A stretch of DNA of 64,000 nt from contig NZ_BMMM01000007.1 of NCBI RefSeq assembly GCF_014645835.1, positions 364,251-428,250 of the forward strand, written 5' to 3'. Made by a program: the position numbers and the translations under genes. The stretch is from Streptomyces albiflavescens. GTDB taxonomy: Bacteria; Actinomycetota; Actinomycetes; Streptomycetales; Streptomycetaceae. The notes beneath the pieces are model-generated. The model saw nothing but the letters and a program-made list of their open reading frames with translations, had not been told where the DNA came from and ran no database searches. Below, one piece after another: positions 35,928 to 43,816 of this stretch; the stretch's first letter is position 1; every line of letters starts with the position of its first letter.

Positions 35928-37268
35928 TCAGGAACCTTCCAACCGCTGAGCCCATTGTTCGGCTCCGCCAAAACGAGCCTTGATCGCCGCGCCGTGCGCG
36001 GGCAGGTCCTCCGCCTCCGCCAGCGTCACCACGTGATGCGCCACGTCGGCCAGCGCGTCCTTCGTGTAGTCGACGATGTGGATGCCGCGCAGGAAGGACT
36101 GGACGGACAGGCCCGAGGAGTGGCAGGCGCAGCCGCCGGTGGGCAGCACGTGGTTGGACCCGGCGGCGTAGTCGCCGAGCGAGACGGGCGCCCAGGGCCC
36201 GATGAAGATCGCGCCGGCGTTCTTCACCCGGTCGGCGACCACGGCGGCGTCGGCGGTCTGGATCTCCAGGTGCTCGGCACCGTACGCGTCGACGACCCGC
36301 AGGCCCTCCTCGATGCCGTCGACGAGGACGATCGCGGACTGCTTGCCGGCCAGCGCCGGGACGATCCGGTCGTCGATGTGCCTGGTGGCCGCGACCTGCG
36401 GCTCCAGCTCCTTCTCGACCGCGTCCGCCAGCTCCACGGAGTCGGTGACCAGGACGGCCGCGGCGAGGGGGTCGTGCTCGGCCTGGCTGATCAGGTCGGC
36501 GGCGACGTGCACCGGATCGGCCGTCGCGTCCGCGAGGACGGCGATCTCGGTCGGCCCGGCCTCGGCATCGATGCCGATCTTGCCGGTGAAGTAACGCTTG
36601 GCGGCGGCGACCCAGATATTGCCCGGCCCGGTGACCATGTTGGCGGGGGCGCAGGACTCGGTGCCGTACGCGAACATCGCGACGGCGGTCGCGCCGCCGG
36701 CCGCGTACACCTCGTCGACGCCCAAGAGCGCGCACGCGGCGAGGATCGTCGGGTGCGGCAGGCCCCCGAAGTCGGCCTGGGCCGGGGAGGCGAGCGCGAT
36801 GGACCCGACGCCGGCCTCCTGGGCCGGGACGACGTTCATGACCACGGACGACGGATAGACCGACCTACCGCCGGGCGCGTACAGCCCCACCCGGTCGACC
36901 GGCACCCACTTCTCCGTCACCGACCCGCCGGGCACCACCTGGGTCGTGTGGGTCGTACGGCGCTGCTCGCGGTGGACGAGACGGGCGCGGCGGATGGACT
37001 CCTCCAGGGCGGCGCGCACGGCCGGGTCGAGCGCCTCCAGCGCGTCGGCGAGCGCCTGCGCGGGCACCCGTACGGATTCCAGCCGGACCCCGTCGAACCG
37101 CTCCGCGTAGTCGATCAGCGCCGCGTCGCCCCGATGATGCACGGCCTCGCAGATCGGACGCACCTTCTCCAGGGCGGCCTGAACGTCGAAGTCGGCTCGG
37201 GGCAGCAGGTCGCGCAAGGCGGAGCCCTCGGGGAGGGCGTCGCCGCGCAGATCGATTCGGGAGATCAC
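35928..37268 (-). CDS. hisD: histidinol dehydrogenase
   Basis: A 446-residue zinc enzyme oxidising histidinol to histidine. It has VPGGRSVYPSSVVM-type segments (here YAPGGRSVYPSSVVMNV), the signature region IDAEAGPTEIAVLAD followed by AADLISQAEHD, NHVLPTGGCA and the C-terminal catalytic histidines in DVAHHVV and LPAHGAA. GTG at 37266-37268 (VISRIDLRG) with GGGA upstream. It is the first gene of the his operon; a palindromic operator candidate lies about 40 bp before the start. Confidence 0.97.
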   Translation of the reverse strand: MISRIDLRGDALPEGSALRDLLPRADFDVQAALEKVRPICEAVHHRGDAALIDYAERFDGVRLESVRVPAQALADALEALDPAVRAALEESIRRARLVHREQRRTTHTTQVVPGGSVTEKWVPVDRVGLYAPGGRSVYPSSVVMNVVPAQEAGVGSIALASPAQADFGGLPHPTILAACALLGVDEVYAAGGATAVAMFAYGTESCAPANMVTGPGNIWVAAAKRYFTGKIGIDAEAGPTEIAVLADATADPVHVAADLISQAEHDPLAAAVLVTDSVELADAVEKELEPQVAATRHIDDRIVPALAGKQSAIVLVDGIEEGLRVVDAYGAEHLEIQTADAAVVADRVKNAGAIFIGPWAPVSLGDYAAGSNHVLPTGGCACHSSGLSVQSFLRGIHIVDYTKDALADVAHHVVTLAEAEDLPAHGAAIKARFGGAEQWAQRLEGS

Positions 37269-37308
37269 GGTCCCAATTCTCTCAGACGGCGATAAGACGC
37301 CGGACGGC

Positions 37309-37327
37309 TGTATCAATGGCTGATACA
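37309..37327. promoter_or_regulatory. palindromic operator candidate upstream of hisD
   Basis: TGTATCA, five bases ATGGC, TGATACA: a perfect 7-bp inverted repeat, 41 bp before the hisD GTG. The TTGATA within it on the hisD strand could double as a -35 element. At 37464-37477 the run TCAGTGGCTGATAC repeats 13 of 14 bases of its right half. Confidence 0.5.
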
Positions 37328-37337
37328 ACGCCTGGAG

Positions 37338-37454
37338 CCGTGGCCGACACAGCGCCGGGAACCGTGGCTGACCGACGCCGGGAACCGTGGCCGACCCGAC
37401 GCCGGGAACTGCCGGCTGACCGACGCCGGGAACCGTGGCCGACCGACGCCCTGA
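37338..37454. repeat. 23-24 bp tandem repeat, five copies
   Basis: Units start at 37338, 37362, 37385, 37409 and 37433, each of the form CCGTGGCYGACCGACGCCGG + GAA with small changes. They lie between the two palindrome copies in the hisD promoter region. Confidence 0.85.
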
Positions 37455-37593
37455 TCCGGCTGGTCAGTGGCTGATACCGGCCACCTTCGGTTCCGCGGAA
37501 GATCCCCTTCACCAGTAGCGTTCGGGCCGTCACTGAGCGGGCATTGGACGGTTGTACGAAACCCGCGAGTAGCTGGGGAGAAAGGGAAGTGCC

Positions 37594-39174
37594 GTGACCG
37601 AGGGTGCCGGCATCCGCAATGGGGACCTGCCGGACGAACTGACCGCCGCCGAAGCCGGGATGTGGCAGGCCTTCCGCAACGGCAGCGTGTACGACCTGCG
37701 CAGCAGGGACACGACCGTCGACGATCCGCACGGGGGCCATCCCTGGGGCCCCGAGCGCAGCGTCCGGGCACGGATCGTGGCGTGGCTGCTGCTCGACGGC
37801 CCTCCCGCACTCCAGGGCCGGGTCTCCTCCCTGAAGCTGACCGGCGTGCAGATCACCGACGTCCTCGATCTCGCGGGCGGCACCGTGATGCCGTACGTCG
37901 AGATGAAGGGGTGCCGGTTCGAGAAGGAGATCCTGCTGCCGGAGGCACGGTTCCAGACCGTGCGCCTGGTCGACTGCTCGGTGCCGCGCCTGGAGGCGGC
38001 CCGGGTGCACACCGAGGGCGATCTGCATCTGCCGCGCTGCCGGTTCCACAACGGCGTCCGGCTGACCGACGCGCACATCGGCACGGATCTGCTGCTCAAC
38101 CAGGCCGTGGTCTACCGGGACCGGCGCGGGCGCTCGCTCACCTGCGACGGCATGACCGTGGGGCAGGACCTCCAGGCCGAGATGCTGGAGTCGCACGGTG
38201 AGCTGAGCCTGCGCGGCGCGACCGTCGGTGTCTCGCTGAGCCTGCGCGGCAGCAAGCTGAACAACCCCTACACACGCCTCGCCCTGAACGCCCCCCAGCT
38301 CACCGTGAACCGCACGCTCTACATGACCCCCGCGGGTGTCGGCAATCCGCTGCTGACCAGCGGCACGACCCCGGCGCGCGGCACGCTGGTCCAGCGGTTC
38401 GAGTGCCAGGGCGGGATCCGCCTCGACGACGGGCGCTTCGGGGACGCGGTCGACTTCGAGCAGGCCCGTTTCACCTTCGACGACGACCAGGAGCTGTCAC
38501 TGCGCCGCGTCCAGACGCCCGAGCTGCGCTTCCTCGGGGAGAGACCCGAGCGCGGCAAGGTGGTCCTGTCGGGCGCGCGAATCGTCAACCTGGTCGACAG
38601 CGCGTCCAGTTGGCCGGGGCCCGGCAGCCTCCACATGGGCGGCTTCGTCTACGAGAGCCTCGTACCGCAGGGCGCGTTCCCGCTGACCCGGCGGCTGGAG
38701 TGGGTGACGGCGGCGACCGCCGAGTACAACCCGGAGCCGTACGAGCGCCTCGCCACCGTGCTGCGCAACTCCGGAGAGGACGAGGACGCGCGCGAGGTGC
38801 TGCTCGCCAAGCAGCGCCGCCGCCGCGAGACCCTGCCGCTCGCCGCCAAGCTCTGGGGGTACGCGCAGGACTGGACGGTCGCCTACGGGTACCGGCCCGG
38901 GCGGGCCGCGCTGTGGATGGCGGTGCTGTGGGCGGCGACGTCGATCGCCTTTTCACACGCCAGCCATCCGCCGATCAACAACGACGGGCATCCCCCGTGG
39001 AACGCCTCGCTGTTCGCCCTGGACCTGCTGCTGCCGGTCATCGACCTCGGCCAGGTCGGCTTCTGGCAGCTGCGCGGCGGCTGGCAGTGGTTGGCCGCCG
39101 TGGTGATCCTCCTCGGCTGGATCCTGGCGACGACGGTGGCGGCGGGGGCGACACGGCTGCTGCGGCGCGGCTGA
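37594..39174 (+). CDS. beta-helix repeat protein with C-terminal membrane helices
   Basis: A 526-residue protein. Residues about 80-330 contain many short strands with alternating Leu/Val/Phe pattern (LKLTGVQITDVLDLAG, ARFQTVRLVDCSVPRLEAA, LSLRGATVGVSLSLRG) like a right-handed beta-helix. The C-terminus (from about residue 430) has two or three transmembrane helices, ending LRRG. Databases often label such proteins as membrane-associated oxidoreductases, but no cofactor motif is visible here, so I do not accept that. GTG at 37594 follows GGGGAGAAAGGGAAG. It is divergent from the his operon. Confidence 0.75.
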   Translation: MTEGAGIRNGDLPDELTAAEAGMWQAFRNGSVYDLRSRDTTVDDPHGGHPWGPERSVRARIVAWLLLDGPPALQGRVSSLKLTGVQITDVLDLAGGTVMPYVEMKGCRFEKEILLPEARFQTVRLVDCSVPRLEAARVHTEGDLHLPRCRFHNGVRLTDAHIGTDLLLNQAVVYRDRRGRSLTCDGMTVGQDLQAEMLESHGELSLRGATVGVSLSLRGSKLNNPYTRLALNAPQLTVNRTLYMTPAGVGNPLLTSGTTPARGTLVQRFECQGGIRLDDGRFGDAVDFEQARFTFDDDQELSLRRVQTPELRFLGERPERGKVVLSGARIVNLVDSASSWPGPGSLHMGGFVYESLVPQGAFPLTRRLEWVTAATAEYNPEPYERLATVLRNSGEDEDAREVLLAKQRRRRETLPLAAKLWGYAQDWTVAYGYRPGRAALWMAVLWAATSIAFSHASHPPINNDGHPPWNASLFALDLLLPVIDLGQVGFWQLRGGWQWLAAVVILLGWILATTVAAGATRLLRRG

Positions 39175-39408
39175 GGTGCTGGCTTCCCGCACGGCTCACG
39201 GCTGACGCGGAAGCTGCCCTCACAGCTCGCGGCTGAAGGGACGGCTTCCCGCGCGGCTCGCGGCCGAAGCGGCCGCTTCCCGCACAGATATCGAACAGTG
39301 GAACAACAGTCAGCTTTTACTCCCCCTTGACCGCCCGGCATACAACCAATCGACGGTTACGAAAGCGTCACCGCACACCTCTGGCACAGCTCCGACCTGC
39401 GGATTTCA
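39175..39408. other. intergenic region with degenerate repeats
   Basis: Bases 39180-39290 hold three to four diverged units of the form CTTCCCGCACGGCTCACGGC + TGA. The rest, 39291-39408, is unusually AT-rich for the window (AACAGTGGAACAACAGTCAG) and is a likely promoter for the next gene. No gene is seen. Confidence 0.55.
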
Positions 39409-40440
39409 ATGGTCTTCACCATGGCTCTGCTGCGCGCGTTCATCCGTACGGCCCGGATGGTCAGAAACACCTCGCGCCTCGCCGACGGACTGCCCACCGA
39501 CGACGAGGTACTGCTCGACGCCCCTGACGAGCGGCTCGGTCCCGCGCTCGTCGCGGCGGGCCGAGGCGAGTACGGCCCCGCCGCCAAGCTGCTGGCCACC
39601 ACGCGAGAAGCCGCCGAGTGGGAGAACCGCGACCGGTACGCGATGCGCCTCGCCACCTTCGCGCGCTCCCGGGACGAGTGGCTCCGGGAGTGGCAGGACG
39701 CCTCGGCGCACGATCCGGACGCGCTGCTCGTCAAGGCCGAGGTCGCGGTGCGCCGCGGCTGGGAGTCGCCCGCCCGCGCCGAGCTGCTGCGCCAGGTCGG
39801 CCCGCTGATCGTCGCCGCCGCCGAGGGCGACCCACGCGATCCCGTGCCCTGGCGGATCGCGCTCGACCACGCCCGGGGCACGCACGCCGGGCACACCGAG
39901 TTCGAGAAGCTGTGGGGCGAGGCCGTACGGCGCTCCCCGCACCACTACGGCTGCCATGTAGCCGCCCTGCAGTACCTGTCAGCCGCCTGGTACGGCTCGC
40001 ACCGCGAGTGCTTCGACTTCGCCGAGCGAGCGGCGCAGGACGCGCTGCCGGGCTCCCTGGTGCAGGCGCTGCCGATGCGCGCGGCCTTCGCCTATCTGAC
40101 CGAGGGCGGCGGTGCCGCGGTGCCGCGCGAGCGCCTCGACGCGGCGGCCGACCTCGCGATCGCGGTCTCCGCGACGTACGGCGCCGCCGATGCCTGGCCC
40201 GCGGAGGTCCGCAACCTCCTCACCTACGTGCTGATCAGGCTGGAGCGCTGGACGGACGCCCTGGAACAGCTCCGCCTGATCGGTCCGTACGCCACATCGT
40301 TCCCCTGGGACCGGGTGTCGGACGACCCGCTGGGCCAGTTCCTGGAGCTGCGCGACGGCGTCCGTCTGGAGGTCGCTTCCGGCATGCCCCTGAATCCACG
40401 GAATGGGCACGACGGACGCGCCCGCTCCGGCGACCATTAG
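39409..40440 (+). CDS. helical-repeat (TPR-like) hypothetical protein
   Basis: A 343-residue, mostly helical, soluble protein. Ala/Trp/Arg-rich helix pairs (ALVAAGRGEYGPAAKLLATT, RDEWLREWQDASAHDPDALL, LLTYVLIRLERWTDALEQLR) suggest tetratricopeptide-like repeats. No catalytic motif is seen and I do not recognise a named function. ATG at 39409 or 39421 may start it. It lies 11 bp before the LON-domain gene and is probably transcribed with it. Confidence 0.7.
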   Translation: MVFTMALLRAFIRTARMVRNTSRLADGLPTDDEVLLDAPDERLGPALVAAGRGEYGPAAKLLATTREAAEWENRDRYAMRLATFARSRDEWLREWQDASAHDPDALLVKAEVAVRRGWESPARAELLRQVGPLIVAAAEGDPRDPVPWRIALDHARGTHAGHTEFEKLWGEAVRRSPHHYGCHVAALQYLSAAWYGSHRECFDFAERAAQDALPGSLVQALPMRAAFAYLTEGGGAAVPRERLDAAADLAIAVSATYGAADAWPAEVRNLLTYVLIRLERWTDALEQLRLIGPYATSFPWDRVSDDPLGQFLELRDGVRLEVASGMPLNPRNGHDGRARSGDH

Positions 40441-40451
40441 GCTTTCGCGTC

Positions 40452-41192
40452 GTGACCACCGTCCGGCTCCCGCTCTTCCCCCTGAACTCGGTGCTGTTCC
40501 CGGGGCTCGTGCTTCCTCTGAACGTTTTCGAGGAGCGCTATCGCGCCATGATGCGCGATCTGCTCAAGACCCCCGAGGACGAACCGCGCCGGTTCGCCGT
40601 CGTCGCCATCCGCGACGGCCACGAGGTCGCGCCCACAGCGCCCGGCATGCCGGACCAGACCGCCGTGCCCCAACGCGGGCCCGCGGCCGGCTTCGGCGAC
40701 GATCCGGCGAAGGCCTTCCACGAGGTGGGCTGCATCGCAGACGCGGCGACCATCCGGGAGCGCGCCGACGGCAGCTTCGAGGTACTGGCGACGGGCACGA
40801 CCCGCGTACGGCTGCTATCGGTGGACGCGTCCGGCGCCTTCCTCACGGCCGAGCTGGAGGAGCTGCCCGAGGACCCCGGCGAGGAGGCCGGGGCGCTCGC
40901 CGAGGGCGTCCTGCGGGCCTTCCGCCAGTATCAGAAGCGCCTCGCGGGCGCCCGTGAACGCTCGCTCTCGACCGGCGCGGACCTGCCGGACGAACCGGCG
41001 GTGGTCTCCTACCTCGTCGCGGCCGCCGCGATGCTGGACATCCCGGCGAAGCAGCAGCTGCTCCAGGCCCCGGACACGGCGACGCGGCTGCGCGAGGAGC
41101 TGAAACTCCTGCGCGCGGAGACCGCGATCATCCGTAATCTGCCGTCGTTGCCGGCGTCGGACCTGACGCGCGGCCCGACGAGTCTGAACTGA
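40452..41192 (+). CDS. LON peptidase substrate-binding domain protein
   Basis: A 246-residue stand-alone copy of the N-terminal domain of Lon protease. It opens VRLPLFPLNSVLFPGLVLPL then NVFEERYR, the classic start of this fold, and lacks any ATPase or protease domain. GTG at 40452. Such proteins are widespread in actinobacteria with unknown role, perhaps in recognising unfolded proteins. It is followed 14 bp later by ybaK. Confidence 0.9.
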   Translation: MTTVRLPLFPLNSVLFPGLVLPLNVFEERYRAMMRDLLKTPEDEPRRFAVVAIRDGHEVAPTAPGMPDQTAVPQRGPAAGFGDDPAKAFHEVGCIADAATIRERADGSFEVLATGTTRVRLLSVDASGAFLTAELEELPEDPGEEAGALAEGVLRAFRQYQKRLAGARERSLSTGADLPDEPAVVSYLVAAAAMLDIPAKQQLLQAPDTATRLREELKLLRAETAIIRNLPSLPASDLTRGPTSLN

Positions 41193-41206
41193 GGCCGGAA
41201 TCCTCG

Positions 41207-41710
41207 ATGGCGAAGAAGTCGAAGAAACAGCAGCAGTCCGGGGGAACTCCGGCGACGGTGGCCCTGACCGCGGCGGGTGTCCCCTACACGGTCCACGCGT
41301 ACGAGCACGACCCCGCGCACCCCTCCTACGGCGAGGAGGCCGCCGAAGCGATGGGTGTCTCGCCGGAGCGGGTCTTCAAGACCCTGGTGGCGGACGTGGA
41401 CGGCTCACTCGTCGTCGCGGTGGTCCCGGTGGCCGGCTCCCTGGACCTGAAGGCCCTGGCCACGGCGGTGGGCGGGAAGCGCGCGGCGATGGCGGACCCG
41501 GCGGCGGCCGAACGCACGACGGGCTACGTCCGCGGCGGCATCTCGCCCCTGGGCCAGCGCAAGAAGCTCCCCACCGTGCTGGACTCCTCGGCCTCCGCCC
41601 ACACCACGATCTGCGTCTCGGCGGGCCGCCGCGGCCTGGAGGTCGAACTCGCCCCCGCCGACCTGGCGGGCCTCACGGAAGCGGTTCTCGCACCCATCGC
41701 CCGTGCGTGA
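41207..41710 (+). CDS. ybaK: Cys-tRNA(Pro) deacylase, YbaK/EbsC type
   Basis: A 167-residue editing-domain protein that removes mischarged cysteine from tRNA(Pro). After a Lys/Gln-rich head (MAKKSKKQQQSGG), the fold shows VPYTVHAYEHDP, EAMGVSPERVFKTLVADVDG with the catalytic-site lysine, AVGGKRAAMADP, TGYVRGGISPLGQRKKLPTV and SAGRRGLEVELAP. ATG at 41207. It sits in a small run of plus-strand genes ending with the bL37-like gene. Confidence 0.93.
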   Translation: MAKKSKKQQQSGGTPATVALTAAGVPYTVHAYEHDPAHPSYGEEAAEAMGVSPERVFKTLVADVDGSLVVAVVPVAGSLDLKALATAVGGKRAAMADPAAAERTTGYVRGGISPLGQRKKLPTVLDSSASAHTTICVSAGRRGLEVELAPADLAGLTEAVLAPIARA

Positions 41711-41751
41711 CCCCTCGACGTCCGTCCCGTCCTCGGTTAAGCACAAGGGAC

Positions 41752-41826
41752 ATGTCGAAGAAAACACGGAAACGCAAGTGGCGCACCAAAAAGGGCCGCT
41801 CCAACCACGGCAGCCGCCCGGCGTAA
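41752..41826 (+). CDS. bL37-like 24-residue ribosomal protein
   Basis: ATG at 41752 with AAGGGA seven bases upstream opens a 24-codon frame ending TAA. The peptide is strongly basic (starts MSKKTRKRKWRTKKGR) and ends in SNHGSRPA. The NHGxRP ending and size match the actinobacterial large-subunit protein bL37 known from mycobacterial ribosome structures (compared from memory). A hairpin follows 24 bp later. It is too short for ordinary gene finders. Confidence 0.65.
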   Translation: MSKKTRKRKWRTKKGRSNHGSRPA

Positions 41827-41850
41827 CCCACCGACCCGACTGATGACGCG

Positions 41851-41882
41851 GTTCCCCGCGCTCCTGAAGGGGCGCGGGGAAC
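41851..41882. terminator. hairpin after the bL37-like gene
   Basis: An 11-bp stem, GTTCCCCGCGC pairing with GCGCGGGGAAC, with a 10-base loop that can add two more pairs. It lies 24 bp after the stop. Confidence 0.75.
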
Positions 41883-41966
41883 TGCGCAATCTTTCAAGCG
41901 GGGGTCTGGGGGCGCAGCCCCCGGATACGGGACAGGTAGGGGCGGAGGGGTGAAGAACCCTCCGCG
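41870..41966. repeat. dispersed Streptomyces-type intergenic repeat, copy B
   Basis: It shares GGGGCGCGGGGAACTGCGC, GGGGGTCTGGGGGCGCAGCC, GATACGGGAC and GGGGCGGAGGGG with copy A at 19010-19190. The middle part forms a second hairpin (GGGGGC, GCA, GCCCCC). It separates the bL37-like gene from the convergent DUF2567-like gene. Confidence 0.7.
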
Positions 41967-41986
41967 GCCACTCCGACGCCGGATGC

Positions 41987-42664
41987 CTACTCAGCCGGAG
42001 GCGCAGGAGGCGCACCGTACGGGCTCTGGTACGGATCGGGGTCCCGCGGCCCGAACAGGGCGGTGAGACCGAGGTGGACCACCAGCCCCGCCAGGGACCA
42101 GGCGAGCAGCGCCCCCTTCGCCCCGAGCTTCAAGGGCGCGGAGAACGTCACTCCCTTGCCCACGGCCTTGGCATGCGCGACCACGTTCTGCGTGGGCCCG
42201 AGCCAGACCCCGACCCGCCAGGCCAGCAGCGACCCGAGCAACCCCCCGACGGCGAGCGCGACGACCAACGGCACACCCCCACGCCGCCGCACCAGGAAAA
42301 CGACCAGCGCACTCACCGCGCCGAACCCCAGCGCAAGCAAAGTGAACGTTCCGTCGACCCCGATGGCCTGCTCACCCTCGGTGTCCTTCAGATACACCGC
42401 GCTGTCGTCCGCGATCAGCGGCACATGCGGCGCCAGCCACCACCACAGCACCCCGAGCAGCACCCCCGCGAGCGCCACGGCCACGGTGATCACAGCGGCT
42501 TCCCGCACTTCGGTCTTCATCCCGGGGCCGTCCTGTCCGTACGAGGCTTCATACGCGGCCGGATACGCGGGCGGAGCCCCATGTCCGGGTACGGGCGAAG
42601 CCTGCCAGGCATTGTGCGGGGAGTGTTCATGCGGCGGCGGAGGCGGAGTCAACGGAGCGGTCAC
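41987..42664 (-). CDS. DUF2567-like membrane protein
   Basis: A 225-residue protein with a Pro/His-rich cytoplasmic head (PLTPPPPPHEHSPHNAW) and about four transmembrane helices (AAVITVAVALAGVLLGVLWW, FTLLALGFGAVSALVVFLV, VPLVVALAVGGLLGSLLAW, ALLAWSLAGLVVHLGLTALF). It ends in a Pro-rich tail. This pattern fits the actinobacterial DUF2567 family; its function is unknown. GTG at 42662-42664. It follows the ABC permease gene by 34 bp on the same strand. Confidence 0.7.
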   Translation of the reverse strand: MTAPLTPPPPPHEHSPHNAWQASPVPGHGAPPAYPAAYEASYGQDGPGMKTEVREAAVITVAVALAGVLLGVLWWWLAPHVPLIADDSAVYLKDTEGEQAIGVDGTFTLLALGFGAVSALVVFLVRRRGGVPLVVALAVGGLLGSLLAWRVGVWLGPTQNVVAHAKAVGKGVTFSAPLKLGAKGALLAWSLAGLVVHLGLTALFGPRDPDPYQSPYGAPPAPPAE

Positions 42665-42698
42665 CCTGACATCGTGCCAGGCCCGGCTGTCAACCGCG

Positions 42699-43520
42699 TC
42701 ACCGGACGGCTGCCCGACGGTACGCCCAGGTCGCGAGGGCCAGCGAGGCCACCCCGACACCGGCGCAGACGGCAAGATCACCGAGGACGGCGGCCCAGTC
42801 GGGATGCGCGCCGAAGGTCCGCGCGAAGGCCTCCACCCCATACGTCGAGGGCAGTAGATCACGCCCGTACTGCACGACCGTGGGCAGCCGGTCCGCCGGC
42901 AGCACGCCCAGCAGCAGCGCCGCCGACATCCCCAACTGCCCGAGCAACGTGGCGAGTTCGGGCCGCGGAGCGAGCAGCCCGAACGCGGCCCCGAGGCCGG
43001 CGAGAGCAGCGCCCGCGAGCGGAATCACGGCGGCGAGCACCCACAGGTGCGCCATCGGCAACCCGAAGAGCACGCAGCCGAAGACGGCGGTGGCGACGGT
43101 CCCGGGCACGGTGAAGGACGCGTACGCGCCCGCCGCGCCGAGGACGACGGCGGCCGGCGGCACGGGCAGCGTCGCGTAGTGGTCGAGCCCGCCACTGGCG
43201 CGCAGCTGCCCGAAGTACTGGGCGAGGAGGTTGAGGGCGACGAAGGCCACGACCAGCACGGACGACCCGGCCACCACGGCCCGCGCCTCGCCCCCGCCGT
43301 CCACCACGCCCCGCATCAGGATCATGATTCCGACGGACTGGAAGGTGGCCACGAACAGCAGCGGGATCCGCGCGACGCGAGCCCGGGAGAGCTGCGCGCG
43401 GTACACGGCGGCCAGCGACGGCCACAGCCGCGCGCGCGGCCCCAGCTCCGCTGCGTCGCCGGCGTCCTCGGCCACGGGCAGCGCACTGCCCGGCAGAACT
43501 CCAGCGGGTACGACACTCAC
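42699..43520 (-). CDS. ABC transporter permease (ABC-2 type)
   Basis: A 273-residue membrane protein with six predicted helices (RIPLLFVATFQSVGIMILMRGVV, VLVVAFVALNLLAQYF, VLAAVIPLAGAALAGLGAAF, LGQLGMSAALLLGVLP and others), in the ABC-2 exporter permease style. The GTG at 43518-43520 follows GGGAG and overlaps the stop of the preceding 99-codon frame. With the ATPase at 43.8 kb it should form an exporter or a resistance/lipid pump; the substrate is unknown. Confidence 0.82.
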   Translation of the reverse strand: MSVVPAGVLPGSALPVAEDAGDAAELGPRARLWPSLAAVYRAQLSRARVARIPLLFVATFQSVGIMILMRGVVDGGGEARAVVAGSSVLVVAFVALNLLAQYFGQLRASGGLDHYATLPVPPAAVVLGAAGAYASFTVPGTVATAVFGCVLFGLPMAHLWVLAAVIPLAGAALAGLGAAFGLLAPRPELATLLGQLGMSAALLLGVLPADRLPTVVQYGRDLLPSTYGVEAFARTFGAHPDWAAVLGDLAVCAGVGVASLALATWAYRRAAVR

Positions 43521-43816
43521 GTCGAGCTGCTCCCCTTCACTCCGGCAGCCGTCCTGTTCCCCACGCCCACGGTCTTCCCCGGGTTCCACACGCTCACGGC
43601 CTCCCCCTGCTTCCGCGCGCCTACGGCCTCCCAAGGGGTCCGCGCGCCCACAGCCTCCCGCGAGTCCCGTGCACCCACGGCCCCGCGCAGCTTCCGAACG
43701 CCCACAGCCTCCCGCGAGTCTCTTACGCCCACGGTGGCCTCCCCTGCCCCGACGCCCGAGGCGTCCATCCCCTTCCGTACAGCTTCCCGCACGGATTCCG
43801 CGCTCCTCGCGCTCAC
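43517..43816 (-). CDS. 99-residue repeat ORF between ABC genes
   Basis: The frame starts GTG inside the ATPase stop (GTGA) and ends inside the permease start (GTGA), so it fits the operon exactly at both ends. From residue 25 it is built of about seven 8-10 residue units such as REAVGVRDS, REAVGARTPW and GEAVSVWNPG, encoded by 24-30 bp DNA repeats. There is no signal or membrane segment. It may be a real small protein, or a repeat expansion that keeps ribosomes moving from the ATPase to the permease cistron. Confidence 0.45.
   Translation of the reverse strand: MSARSAESVREAVRKGMDASGVGAGEATVGVRDSREAVGVRKLRGAVGARDSREAVGARTPWEAVGARKQGEAVSVWNPGKTVGVGNRTAAGVKGSSST

Larger units (their letters stand above)
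37269..37593. other. divergent promoter region between hisD and the beta-helical membrane gene
   Basis: No gene is seen in these 325 bases. They contain a perfect palindrome near hisD (37309-37327), a diverged second copy of it (37464-37477), and five tandem 23-24 bp repeats between the two (37338-37454). Confidence 0.75.
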
